Source: Tritrichomonas musculus (Eukaryota > Parabasalia > Tritrichomonadida > Tritrichomonadidae). From it: DNA of 64,000 nucleotides. Positions 19,981 through 30,155 of this stretch are shown here, piece after piece (the stretch's first letter is position 1; every line of letters starts with the position of its first letter). Position numbers and translations under genes: made by a program. Below the pieces are notes generated by a model. That model was not told the DNA's origin. It did no database searches and saw nothing but the letters and a program-made list of their open reading frames with translations. The stretch is taken from NCBI GenBank assembly GCA_039105265.1, contig JAPFFF010000052.1, positions 558,001 through 622,000 on the forward strand. Direction: 5' to 3'.

Positions 19981-20528
19981 ATTACACTAAACATGATAAT
20001 AAGATAATCATATTTATCATCTGACAATTTATACGGATATATTTATTTTATATATAATTCCAGTGTATATATATTAATTATTGTAAAAATTTTTTAATTA
20101 CTCCATTGCACTTACTTTTACAATTTAAAAATATGTTTTTATAAATATATATACGTTCAATATGAAATATCAAAATTAAAAATAAAAAAAATTTGAAATT
20201 AAAATGGAAATCTAAATATAATTTTCTCATTACCTAACAGTTAATGCCATTTTATTATTCTACTTTAATTTATAATAGTATCTTAATATATTAATAATAT
20301 AAAATATTATTCTACCTAATAAAAATATAAAGTTATACTTATTTATAAATTAACTGTCCTTATAACTTTTTGTGCAATGCATTCAATTATTTTGTTATAG
20401 ACTTCGATTTTATCATAAATAAAGAAAAACGATATTTATTCATTAATGCATTTTATATTATTGCTTGGTTTCAATAAAAATTTCGGTTTTTTAATTGAAA
20501 AAGTGGATTTAATTGATTTCAAAATTGT
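19981..20528. other. Intergenic AT-rich spacer
   Basis: Convergent spacer between the rhodanese and subtilase genes. No RNA, gene or clear repeat is seen. Confidence 0.45.
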
Positions 20529-23525
20529 TTAATTTAAATTGTTATTAAACTCAGTCAAAGATGAATTTAATAAAGAGCTGTCATTAATTTCTTTCTTTTT
20601 ACAGCAGGGCTTTTTAACGCAACATATTACAATAATTATAATTATTAATATAATAACGACTACTGGAACTGCAATTATAAGAATCAACAACCAATTCACT
20701 TTTTTCTTATTTGAAGTTTCAATAATATAAGTTGCATCTAAATCATTGTTGTTAAAAATTGCGACACAAATTTCGTGGCTTGTATCAACATTTGTTGCCT
20801 CAAAAGAGGTTCCTGTTTCACCATATGATTCGTATTCGCCAAGTGACAAATGGCATTTTTTGCTTCCCCAAATTGTTGCTTCTCTTCCTGGATGAGAAGA
20901 CTTTGAGCGAATTGATTTGATCTTTTTGTCTGATATGAATCTAATTCTCTTTATTTGCAACGGTCCAACAGTGAATTCGCCATGTTTTCCGTTAACTGTC
21001 TCGATTTTATTCTGGCAAATTTGTCCAATATTTTTGCTTTCATCGCAAAGACAATAGCCTGGTCTAGATTTATCGCACTTATCACAAGGGCATTCATTTG
21101 AGTCACTGAATTCTAAGAATCCATTTTGAATCGGTCCACTTGCAACAACAGCGAATTCTTGATATTCATTCCCTGGCAATGAACCATCGGCGAAAACTCC
21201 GCCATAAATGTGGATTGTGTAATCTCCGTTTTCAACTTCATCTTCGTTAATAATCACCTTTTCATTGGCTGAAGCATGCTGTGTATCTCCATTTGGAAGG
21301 TGATCGCCCAAGTAAACTTTTTGGCTTGGCGAAACAACAATCATATCAAGATCTCTCGTGAGAGGAATAAAGGATTCGATATCCATCATTGGATCCAGGT
21401 AAGAAAGAGTAATTTGAAGCTTTTTGTGAATAGTTTTATTCACTGTGATCTTTGAAACAACATGGCCTTCTTCTTTGACTGAATGCTTTGAGGATGATTC
21501 TTTACCTTGCCGAGTTATTTGAACACCAAAATCATTTTCTATTGGAATAACTGTTGATAAATCAACAACGCCATGACCAAAAATAATATCAGGAACTTTT
21601 GAGTTGTGTGGATGTTTGCATGAGTTAATCATTAAAGCTCGTGAAGTTGAGCCATCAATATTGACTTTTTCAATCCATTTTCCTGAATTGAAGTATTGAT
21701 GAATGAGTGCCATTGCACCGCCAATATTAGGGGTAGCCATTGATGTTCCATCCATGAGAATCAAATTATTAGAAATAATAGAATCACAACCATGAGGTGA
21801 GTCATTATTTTGAAGTGATTTAGCACTGATAATTCTAGAACCAGGAGCCATTACATCAGGCTTTAGTATTCCTTTAAATCCAGGACCAGTTGAAGAAAAA
21901 GGAGCTCTTTGTATTTGCTTTTCTTCATCAATTATATTATAATTGTAAATTCCAACTTTTTTATCAACTTTTAAAAGTTTAGTTAAAGAATCATAATTAA
22001 TATAGAAAAGTTGCGAATTGTGATTTATTTTACAACTTGCAATCCAATTCTGAGATGAATCTCCATAAAAAAGATAGATTCCAGCAGGTTCAATTAAATT
22101 GCATTGTTTTCCCTTTGAAAGATTTACAGCAAGAAAGTCACATTTGCCTTTTTCTGTTCCTATCTTCCCTTCAGCATATAAATCTAAACTTTTCAATCCT
22201 CTTATAACGAAAGACATATTTGTGCCAAGCACTTTAACAATATAAAGTTCTCCATCATTTTGGTAAAAGTTATCAATAGCTCCAACAGCCAGTGCATTCT
22301 TCGAGCCACCAGGATCGCAAACACTAAAGTTTCCATTAAGAACTTCGTATTCATTTCCTGCAGCAGCGATAAAAACAATGTTTGGATTCTTATATGCAAA
22401 TTCACCAAATATTTGATTTGAATATGGATTGTAGTCGGTCGATCCCCAGCTATTTGACGATATTCTTGAGTTGTGCTTTTCCATCAGAGTTCCCACATCA
22501 TCATCAAAGTGATTGTAATCATCGGGATATAAAATTTTTGCTTCAGGTGCATTGCCGTCAAAATCATTGATGATTGGATCTATATTTGGACAAGAACTTT
22601 TTCCTGCAACAGTTCCAGCAACATGAGTTCCATGTTCATAATTTTCAATCTCTTTCTTCCAATCATTCATGTTGCCATGATATTTATAATACACAATTTT
22701 GCGGTGATTTGGCATTGTTTTGTTAAATTCGATTGGAACTTCATCGTCTCTGAACATTCCATGTGTGAAATCTAATATCGAGTCCATAACAGTGATAACT
22801 TGGTTTTCTCCTTTAAGTCCTCTATTGTTCATGTATCTTTCTAAACTATAAAACCCCCAATTTTTATTTTGTTTAAAGTCGAAACTGTTCCTTTGAGTGA
22901 AGCCAGTTGCTAACGAATTTTTTGCAGTTGGCTTTTTGTATGTTGAGATGGATTTGATCTCTGGGATTTCAGAAAGATATTTGATTGCTTGCATTTTTCT
23001 TTTTAGGGCATCCTTTTTGGATAAGTTTTCAGTTTTGAATTTTAATATATATGAATCTTGATTTTTGTTTTCAATAGAGAAAAGACCACCTTGGTTAGAT
23101 AGTTGATAGTTATGAAAAACAGAAACAAACAAATTTTCTGCTTCATCAATGCTTCCTCCAATTTCATAAATCTTATCTGATGGCTCTATCTTTTTAACAA
23201 GAGATATGTTAGCTATCTGATTAAACTGATCATTTGTTAAATATAGCACAAAAGTGTCTTTGCTAATTTCATCTTTTGAATTGATATTTCTCAATATATT
23301 CAAGTACTTGTTATCTGTGAAGTGAACATAATACCATCCTTGTTCTTTATTGTCATTTCTTGTTCCAAATAAGTGATTTTGTATAATCCTGACTATATTT
23401 TTGTTTTCATTAATAAACTTTTTAGGACTTGTTAATGTGATTTCTTTATTGAGGCTTGTCTTAAAAGTAAATGATTTTTTTAATTGGAAACAAAATATAT
23501 TAGCAATTAAGTATGCCAATATCAT
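20529..23525 (-). CDS. Subtilisin-like (S8) type I membrane serine protease
   Basis: 998 codons. An N-terminal hydrophobic signal (MILAYLIANIFCF) precedes a pro-region. The catalytic triad is complete: D248 in VMDSILDF, H301 in EHGTHVAGT, and S595 in DGTSMATPN, with the oxyanion Asn region in AAAGNEYE. Downstream are a P-domain/jelly-roll-like segment and a cysteine-rich EGF-like patch (NECPCDKCDKSRPGYCLCDE). Near residue 945-970 there is a membrane helix followed by a short CC-rich cytoplasmic tail (CCVKKPCC). Clan SB/S8 membrane proteases of trichomonads are surface or endomembrane enzymes. It is a paralogue of the plus-strand gene at 32856. The stop is TAAA, a typical trichomonad 3' signal. 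The start is supported by an Inr-like motif 10 nt upstream. Confidence 0.93.
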   Translation of the reverse strand: MILAYLIANIFCFQLKKSFTFKTSLNKEITLTSPKKFINENKNIVRIIQNHLFGTRNDNKEQGWYYVHFTDNKYLNILRNINSKDEISKDTFVLYLTNDQFNQIANISLVKKIEPSDKIYEIGGSIDEAENLFVSVFHNYQLSNQGGLFSIENKNQDSYILKFKTENLSKKDALKRKMQAIKYLSEIPEIKSISTYKKPTAKNSLATGFTQRNSFDFKQNKNWGFYSLERYMNNRGLKGENQVITVMDSILDFTHGMFRDDEVPIEFNKTMPNHRKIVYYKYHGNMNDWKKEIENYEHGTHVAGTVAGKSSCPNIDPIINDFDGNAPEAKILYPDDYNHFDDDVGTLMEKHNSRISSNSWGSTDYNPYSNQIFGEFAYKNPNIVFIAAAGNEYEVLNGNFSVCDPGGSKNALAVGAIDNFYQNDGELYIVKVLGTNMSFVIRGLKSLDLYAEGKIGTEKGKCDFLAVNLSKGKQCNLIEPAGIYLFYGDSSQNWIASCKINHNSQLFYINYDSLTKLLKVDKKVGIYNYNIIDEEKQIQRAPFSSTGPGFKGILKPDVMAPGSRIISAKSLQNNDSPHGCDSIISNNLILMDGTSMATPNIGGAMALIHQYFNSGKWIEKVNIDGSTSRALMINSCKHPHNSKVPDIIFGHGVVDLSTVIPIENDFGVQITRQGKESSSKHSVKEEGHVVSKITVNKTIHKKLQITLSYLDPMMDIESFIPLTRDLDMIVVSPSQKVYLGDHLPNGDTQHASANEKVIINEDEVENGDYTIHIYGGVFADGSLPGNEYQEFAVVASGPIQNGFLEFSDSNECPCDKCDKSRPGYCLCDESKNIGQICQNKIETVNGKHGEFTVGPLQIKRIRFISDKKIKSIRSKSSHPGREATIWGSKKCHLSLGEYESYGETGTSFEATNVDTSHEICVAIFNNNDLDATYIIETSNKKKVNWLLILIIAVPVVVIILIIIIIVICCVKKPCCKKKEINDSSLLNSSLTEFNNNLN

Positions 23526-24220
23526 TTATATAAATGATGTGTTGATAAAAGGAGGGTTGGCTATTAATTCAAAATCAAAGGGTGTTGGCGATATTATTGA
23601 ATATTTTTTTTTCTGACTTCTCTCATTCAAAATTGACTTTTTCAAAGGAAAATTGAATAAGAAATTAACTCGGCGGTTACTTAACAACTTTAATATGAAT
23701 TTTATATTTGATTTAATCAAGAGGTAATGTTTAAATTATCTTCTTTTTCTAAACGGGAGATAACCTAAAACCTTCTTAAAAAAAATCATTAATTTTTCCC
23801 TCACAAATTTTTATTTATTTTTTCCTAAATTTCATTAAGGAATTAGTTGGGACAACTTTAAAATCAAAATCATACATAAAATTAATATTTTTCTCCAGTT
23901 GATATTGATTTTCATATTAATATTTATTTTGAAGGTTTTTTAAAGGATATAATTATGTAAATTATTTATAACATCATTAATTTGGTCAATATCCTGATTT
24001 ATGTGTGAAAAATAATTTTTATGATATCATTTGTGACAATTAAACAAATCCTTAATAAAACAATCTGTTTTATTGCAAATAAATTCAATATTTTCTAGAA
24101 CCTAATTTAATATAAAAAGATTATATTTTACTTTATAGTTTATGATATTAAAAAAAAACAATATAATACATTTGCCGGATCTTGACGTTTTATTTATGTA
24201 TCTTAAAAAAATGGCGATCA
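23526..24220. other. Intergenic spacer
   Basis: This lies upstream of the subtilase and downstream of the kinase-Sel1 gene. Apart from the Inr-like motif next to the subtilase start it shows only AT-rich sequence. Confidence 0.45.
23533..23537 (-). promoter_or_regulatory. Inr-like TCATT initiator of subtilase gene
   Basis: On the minus strand TCATT matches TCA(Y)(T/A); the +1 A would be at 23535, 10 nt before the ATG at 23525. This spacing is typical of trichomonad genes. Confidence 0.5.
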
Positions 24221-27200
24221 TTAATAATCAATATCACCTAGTCCTTCATAAAAAACTGAATTTATTTCAACTCTTTTATCTTTTTTAATAATCTTTTCTT
24301 TTTCGGTTTGGTTTTCGATATTCAACCCGTAATAAACAAGATTAATATTTTTCAGTGAATTATATAATAGATCATAATTATTTTTCTCATCTAGTTCACC
24401 GGATATAATTGCATGAAAAACTTCATTCAACAAATCTTCTCTTGATTTTTCATCTATTTGCTCAAACTCTTTTATAACTTCAGAAACATCAAGCATTGGA
24501 TATTTCTTCACGACAGCCAGGCATAAAAGATCAATTGAATATTCAACTTTTTCATTTGCTGATTTGACCAATAACTCTATTGCTTTATCAATGTCAATAA
24601 ATCCAGCTTCTTCATAAAAATAAATGTGTGCAAGATTAAACATTGCAACACCATCATTATGCTGAGAAATTGCTTCTTTCAAATATTCTATTGCACCAAA
24701 AACATTTTGTGAAACGCCTTTTCCTGTTTTGTAAATAATTCCAAGATTGTTCTTTGCGTAATGGTTGTTGAAACATGATGCTTCTTTAAAGTAATGAATT
24801 GCTTTGTTGATATCATAATCGACATAAATTCCTTCGAAATAGATGCTTCCTAGGAAAAATTGAGACATTGAATGATATCGTTCGGATGCGAGAGAAAAAT
24901 AATGAATTGATTTATTGATATCAAATTGAACATTAAATCCATATTCATAAATAATGCCAAGGAAACATAGTGCTCTTGGTTCATTTTGTTTGGCTGCAAG
25001 AGACATATAATAAATTGCTTTATTTATATCTTTAGGAACATCAACTCCTTTGAAATAAATAAAGCCAAGTTTGGAAAGTGCTAATGCACTATTTTGATTT
25101 GCAGCGCGCGAATAATAATAAATTGCTTTATTAACATCATGACGAACATGTATGCCTTCATCATAAATAACACCAATACAGTATTGTGCACTTTTGTGAT
25201 TTTGTTCAGCTGCAAGTTGAAAATAATGAAGCGCATGATTGATATCGCATGGAATACTGTTATAATAAATAAAACCGAGATTGTATTGTGCACTAGAATT
25301 ATTCTGTTTTGCAGCAAGTGAATAATAATAAATTGATTTGGTGACATCTCGTGGAATGTCCTTATCTTTTTCATAAATAGCACCAAGATTATATTGTGCG
25401 TTTACATAATTTTGTTTGGAAGCAAGTGTGTAATAATAGATTGCCTTTTTTACATCCCGTTGAATATCAATGCCTTTATCATAAATGACTCCAAGATTGT
25501 TTTGTGCTTGCGGATGATTCTGATTCGCAGCAAGTGAATAATAATGAATTGCTTTGTTGATGTTTCGTGGGACATCAATTCCTTGACGATAAATAATGCC
25601 TAGATTATATTGTGCATCAACATATCCTTGATCTGCAGCAAGCGAGGTAAAATAGATAGCTTTTTGAATATCTCTTTTGACATACAATCCATGATAATAA
25701 ATCAATCCAAGATTATATTGAGCTATTGAATGCCCTTGTTTTGCAGCAAGATAATAATAATAAATCGCTTTACTTGGGTCTTTTAAAATATCAACTCCGT
25801 ATTCATAAATTATAGCTAAATTGAATTGTGCATCTGAATGACCTTGATTTGCTGCACCTAAATAATAACGAATAGCTTTATTTATGTCTCTTGGGACGTC
25901 AATTCCTTGATCATATGCTATTCCTAAGTTAAATTGAGCCTTAGGATGTTTTTGTTCAGCTGCAAGTGAATAGTAGTAAAGAGCTTTTTTGAAATCTCGT
26001 GGAACTTCGTCTCCTTCATCGTAAATAACTCCAAGATTGAACTGTGCATCAGGATGATTTTGAACAGCAGCCAATGAATAATAATGAATGGCCAAATTGA
26101 TGTCTTTTCGAACACCAAGGCCTTGATGGTAAATAAAACCAAGATTAGTTTGCGCTTCAGAATGATTTTGATCTGCAGCAAGCGAATAATATCGAATTGC
26201 TTTGTCAACATCTCGTGGAATATCAGTTCCTTCATCATAAAAAACACCTAAATTGCACTGTGCATCTGGATGGTTTAAATTCGAGGCAAGTAAATAATAA
26301 TGAATGGCTTTATTTATATCTCGAGTGATAAAAGTTCCTTCATCATAAATTACACCCAACTTAAACAATGCATCTGCATTGTTTTGATTTGCAGCTAAAG
26401 AAAAATAGTGCATTGCTTTGCTTATATCATTTTCTTGCTGGTAAACTTCTCCAAGATTAAATTGTGCTTCTGAATTGTTTTGGTTTGCTGCAAGTAAATA
26501 ATAATGAATCGCTTTTTTAACGTCATGATCAACATAAAATCCTTGATCATAAACGAGACCGAGTGTAAATAGTTCTTGATTTTCGCTTGATTCTGAAATG
26601 CTCTTTTCATATAAATCAATCAAATTTTTTTCTTTTTGTCCTTTTGATTGGTTTTTATAAAGAAAAGTTATATAAAATTTATGAATCAATTCACTTATGT
26701 TTGGTCTTTTGCTTGGATTGGCATTTAAACATGACTCAAAAAGTGATTTTTCACTTGGATTTGCCTGCAAAATTGACAAATCAAATTCTGTTTCATTTTG
26801 CTTTATTTTAATTGGCTTTTTATCAAATAAAATATAATACATGATGTACCCTAATGTGTAAATATCAGATTCGTATGACAATTTTTGTTTTGTATTAATT
26901 TCAGGTGGCATAATTTCACGGGCGAAATCAATTGTTGATTGTTCATCGATTGAAATTAGACGATCAAAATCAATTAGAATTGCATCTTTGTTTTCATCAA
27001 TGATGATATTGCTGAGATACAAATCCCTGTAAATGAGCTTATTTGAATGAATAAAATAGAAAGAAAGGAGAAGTTCAAATATTATGTTATATTTGCATTT
27101 GATATCCAGCTTTGTAGTGTCATATGAGTTCAGTGTTTGCCCTTCAACAAATTCTAGAAGAAGCTGCTTTCGTTGATAAATTTCAACGTAGCCATAATAA

Positions 27201-27928
27201 TGAACAATGAGCGGAAACTGAATGCGCAAATAATTCTTTCTTTCTCTTTCAATTAATTCATTATTGTCATCATATGGAATCTTTAATGCAAGTATCTTTT
27301 CTTCTCTAAAATGATATATTAAATCAACAACTCCACAGCTTCCTCTTCCAATTTCTCTCAATTTGATGAAACTCGAATTTGATTGATTGCTTTCTTCTTG
27401 AAGTTCTTTGAATTCTTCGTTTGTAATTTGACAATGGTACCTTTTTGATTTTTGGTAGCCGTTCATGATTAAAATGCAACATATGCATCGAATTAAACTG
27501 TTCCAAAATGCAATATATTTTCCATTGTTGATAATAAAATTAGAAGAAAAATTTTTTATTTCTGCTAAAAGTGTATGGTTAATCAATTTGATCTGTGGAG
27601 TGTATTTCTTGAAAGAATATGCTTCTAAATTTAAGTTTTTAGAGAAAAATTGAGTTAGAAATTGCGTATTTAAATAGTTTTCTTGGAAAATAATTATTAT
27701 TTTATTTTTACAGCAAAAAATGAAATATGGGTTTGAATTGCTTTCTTTAGTTTCATCTATAACAATTACTTTTGAATCGTTATTACATGAAAGCTCTTCA
27801 GAAAGCTGTCTGTTACCAGAATCATAAAGAAGTTCGTACTTTTGAAGGATATCCTTAAAAAATCTATCACTTATATTTTCAATTTGTTCTTTAAAAAAAA
27901 TTCGAAGTTCAGAAAATTTATCATTCAT
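24221..27928 (-). CDS. Protein kinase with long Sel1-repeat array
   Basis: 1235 codons. Residues about 187-421 form a protein kinase: glycine loop GRGSCGVV (195-201), Lys216 in ALKI, the catalytic loop YRDLYLSN with D302 (HRD is YRD), and the metal-binding DFD at 320-322 in place of DFG. PPE closes the activation segment, which is short. All catalytic residues needed for phosphotransfer are present, so activity is likely despite DFD. From about 447 to about 1120 there are some 18-19 Sel1 units (core SLAADQNHSEAQTNLG), followed by a helical tail. The N-terminal 180 residues are unassigned. Kinase-Sel1 fusions are expanded in trichomonads; the repeats presumably select partners or substrates. 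No membrane segment is present. Confidence 0.92.
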   Translation of the reverse strand: MNDKFSELRIFFKEQIENISDRFFKDILQKYELLYDSGNRQLSEELSCNNDSKVIVIDETKESNSNPYFIFCCKNKIIIIFQENYLNTQFLTQFFSKNLNLEAYSFKKYTPQIKLINHTLLAEIKNFSSNFIINNGKYIAFWNSLIRCICCILIMNGYQKSKRYHCQITNEEFKELQEESNQSNSSFIKLREIGRGSCGVVDLIYHFREEKILALKIPYDDNNELIERERKNYLRIQFPLIVHYYGYVEIYQRKQLLLEFVEGQTLNSYDTTKLDIKCKYNIIFELLLSFYFIHSNKLIYRDLYLSNIIIDENKDAILIDFDRLISIDEQSTIDFAREIMPPEINTKQKLSYESDIYTLGYIMYYILFDKKPIKIKQNETEFDLSILQANPSEKSLFESCLNANPSKRPNISELIHKFYITFLYKNQSKGQKEKNLIDLYEKSISESSENQELFTLGLVYDQGFYVDHDVKKAIHYYLLAANQNNSEAQFNLGEVYQQENDISKAMHYFSLAANQNNADALFKLGVIYDEGTFITRDINKAIHYYLLASNLNHPDAQCNLGVFYDEGTDIPRDVDKAIRYYSLAADQNHSEAQTNLGFIYHQGLGVRKDINLAIHYYSLAAVQNHPDAQFNLGVIYDEGDEVPRDFKKALYYYSLAAEQKHPKAQFNLGIAYDQGIDVPRDINKAIRYYLGAANQGHSDAQFNLAIIYEYGVDILKDPSKAIYYYYLAAKQGHSIAQYNLGLIYYHGLYVKRDIQKAIYFTSLAADQGYVDAQYNLGIIYRQGIDVPRNINKAIHYYSLAANQNHPQAQNNLGVIYDKGIDIQRDVKKAIYYYTLASKQNYVNAQYNLGAIYEKDKDIPRDVTKSIYYYSLAAKQNNSSAQYNLGFIYYNSIPCDINHALHYFQLAAEQNHKSAQYCIGVIYDEGIHVRHDVNKAIYYYSRAANQNSALALSKLGFIYFKGVDVPKDINKAIYYMSLAAKQNEPRALCFLGIIYEYGFNVQFDINKSIHYFSLASERYHSMSQFFLGSIYFEGIYVDYDINKAIHYFKEASCFNNHYAKNNLGIIYKTGKGVSQNVFGAIEYLKEAISQHNDGVAMFNLAHIYFYEEAGFIDIDKAIELLVKSANEKVEYSIDLLCLAVVKKYPMLDVSEVIKEFEQIDEKSREDLLNEVFHAIISGELDEKNNYDLLYNSLKNINLVYYGLNIENQTEKEKIIKKDKRVEINSVFYEGLGDIDY

Positions 27929-27950
27929 TTGGAAATATAAAATTTTATAA

Positions 27951-27955
27951 AATGA
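27951..27955 (-). promoter_or_regulatory. Inr-like TCATT initiator of kinase-Sel1 gene
   Basis: The minus-strand TCATT matches the trichomonad initiator, with +1 near 27953, 25 nt upstream of the ATG at 27928. This is a motif match only. Confidence 0.45.
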
Positions 27956-28386
27956 GAGTATATATGGTCGTATATATTTTAAATCAGAGTATTATTAACT
28001 TCGTCTAAAATTGACATCAATATATAAATTTATAAAATATACTTTATGTAAAATTTGTATTTTGTTTTGCTGGAATATTGAATGAATTAAAACTATTTTC
28101 AAATCAGCTTATTTCATGAAGCTTATGATTTCACGATTCTCTAGAAGGATAATTGATTTGCTTTCAAATATCAATAAATAAATAGATAATTTTTTTTTCT
28201 GCTTTTGATATCAGATATTTCAATTTAACATATTGATAATAAAAAAAAAAACATGCAGTTTTGAATTTAAAAAATTGAAGTAAGCCTGCAACTCTTCTTC
28301 CAAAAGCATGTATTTATCTAGAAGGGTAAAAGATACAGTCACATTTTTGTTTCAAGTTCCCACACTTTTAAAAAAAAAAAAAATTC

Positions 28387-28393
28387 AAAAAAA
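28387..28393 (-). terminator. Pol III T-run terminator
   Basis: Seven T residues on the minus strand follow directly after the tRNA 3' end, with a second longer run at about 28370-28383. This fits RNA polymerase III termination. Confidence 0.8.
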
Positions 28394-28467
28394 TGCCTAC
28401 GAGCGGATTTGAACCGCCAACCTTCCGATTACAGGTCGAACGCACTAACCATTTGTGCTACACAGGC
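28394..28467 (-). tRNA. tRNA, apparent anticodon UGU (Thr)
   Basis: A 74-nt cloverleaf can be drawn on the minus strand: acceptor GCCTGTG/CGTAGGC, D arm GCAC/GTGC, anticodon stem TTCGA/TCGGA with loop CCTGTAA, 5-nt variable loop, and T arm GGCGG/CCGCT with loop TTCAAAT, then discriminator A. The B box GGTTCAAATCC is perfect. In this fold the anticodon is UGU, hence threonine. Position 33 reads C instead of the near-universal U, so the anticodon identity deserves checking. A T-run follows. No intron and no encoded CCA are present, as expected for a eukaryotic nuclear gene. Confidence 0.88.
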
Positions 28468-28646
28468 TTTCATTTTAACACCTATTTAATATAATATAAA
28501 TTTATTTTAAAAAATAAGCCATTGATTCTCAAAATTGTAAAAAAGCATTATTATTATAAATAAAAGAACTATTACGCCATAAAAAACATTTTTAATAATA
28601 AAAATAAAATATAAAAGCGAACCACTCAAGAAAAAAAATAAGCAGC

Positions 28647-29745
28647 TTATAAAATTGTTTCCAAATTGGCTGATTCAGACTGCTTTTCGAAAACAATGAT
28701 AATAGCAACGCTCAAATTTACAGCCACGAAAATCATTGCGTATTCAAAGACTTCCTTCTTGTCGGATTCTTTGCTTTCATCGTGACCGAAGACCTGCTTC
28801 TGGAACACGACGGTCATGAACAGCTTTGATCTATCCGGATTGAAAGAGTGTGAGAGGTCCGATGAAAACTTGCAGAATTCAACGACAAACTTTGGAGACA
28901 AGCTAGAAATAGATAATCCGTCGATGTGGTAATTAGCGCCATTCAAAATTCCGACGAAGATTGAATTTCTCACGTAGCAATGGGCGCTGTTTCTCCCAGC
29001 CACGTAGTAGAGCGAACTTTTTGAGAGCTTGTCAGTTTCAAATCAACAATGTTTAATTATGTTTGATTTGGACTGATCAAGTAAAAAGGATGCCTTTCTT
29101 TTATTAGGAAAATCATTGTAAATTTTCAATTGACTCTCACCTGCATTTCGATGAAAAGTGCAATCTGAAATTGAGCACGATCTCGATGTGATAAAGATTG
29201 CACTGACGCCTGCTAGTTCAAATGATGATGAAGCATGATTGCTTGAGAAATAACAATTATTTATTTCAACTCTCTCATCAAGAGAAACAGCGTTTTTGTA
29301 AATTGCGCCGCCGTATTCAGCCTTGCAATTAGAAAGACTGACTCTTGTCTATGAGATGATGTTGCGTGCTCCCGTGATGTTGTTATTAATAGAGATTGCG
29401 CCACCGCCGCCAAATTTATACTGACATCTTGTAAAGGATAGATTGCTGCAAATCAATCCAGCATTTTGTAGCCGAATGGCACCGTTGCTATCGTCGTTTT
29501 CTATGTTCGAGAAGTCAGCCTTGTTGATTGTCACCAAAACAGGATTCTCAAGACTCCCCTCAAAACTGCAATGAGAACAAATTTGGTAAACATTTTCAAT
29601 TGGAATCTCAGTTGGATCATACATTGGCGGTGTCTGTTCTGGTGTTTCTTCTGTTGTTTGTGTATGTGTTGGTGTTTCTTCTGGTGTTGCTTCCGGAGCT
29701 CGTATAAAATAAAGGTTAGGTATTACGATGCTTTTTGAAGACCCA
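28647..29745 (-). pseudogene. Pmp-like (polymorphic membrane protein) beta-helix gene relic
   Basis: One minus-strand frame runs from about 29745 down to 28647. It first encodes a Pro/Thr/Glu-rich segment (APEATPEETPTHTQTTEE). Pmp-type repeats with FGGGGAISI and YGGAIY and FxxN-like motifs (FSSNHA) follow. A C-terminal part then has a hydrophobic stretch (YAMIFVAVNLSVAIIIVF) that could span a membrane. The frame is interrupted by an in-frame TAG near 29350 and a TGA near 29046, and no ATG precedes the first segment, so I call a pseudogene truncated at its 5' end. Trichomonad Pmp-like proteins carry GGA(I/L/V) and FxxN repeats and are surface proteins. Its base composition is richer in GC than the surroundings. 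Confidence 0.75.
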
Positions 29746-30155
29746 ATAAAAAGCTAATTTTTTCTACAATTTGTGATGTGCCCGTAAAAGAATAAGAGAA
29801 AAATAAAGTAAATGAATATATTCAAAAACTTAAACATTTTAATAGGAAAGTTCCAGACAAAACTTGTAAATAGCATCATTATTTTTTATCAGAATTCAAT
29901 CTTGAAAAACTTATCAAACATTTTTACACTTAATATTGGAAATCAAAAATTAATATCAATTATATACGTTTATTACATCTTGTTTTGGATTAATATGATG
30001 AATTTGCAATTTTTCATATGTTTTATTAATTTGATACTATCATGTGTAAAAAGTTTTTTGAAAATAGTGTTTTTCATTAAATTAATTAATCTTTAAGTCT
30101 TCAAAAAATAAATAAATAAATGAGGAAGGATTATTCATTTTTTAAAACATTTAAA
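29746..30155. other. Intergenic spacer
   Basis: A 94-codon plus-strand frame exists at 29812-30096, but its composition (Ile/Asn/Leu/Lys only) is what AT-rich noncoding DNA gives. No other signal was found. Confidence 0.45.

Larger units (their letters stand above)
27929..28393. other. Intergenic spacer upstream of kinase-Sel1 gene
   Basis: AT-rich DNA with several homopolymer A runs. Apart from the initiator-like motif and the tRNA terminator at its right edge, nothing was recognised. Confidence 0.45.

Noticed and set aside
29018-29142. Possible intron in the Pmp-like relic (AGGTGAGA at one side, ACTGACAAG at the other)
   Set aside because: Trichomonad introns need GTAYGT and ACTAACACACAG-type signals; these do not match and the frame is continuous apart from one stop.
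29812-30096. 94-codon plus-strand frame
   Set aside because: It is composed almost wholly of Ile, Asn, Leu, Lys and Phe, as any AT-rich stretch would give, with no homology-like motif or promoter.
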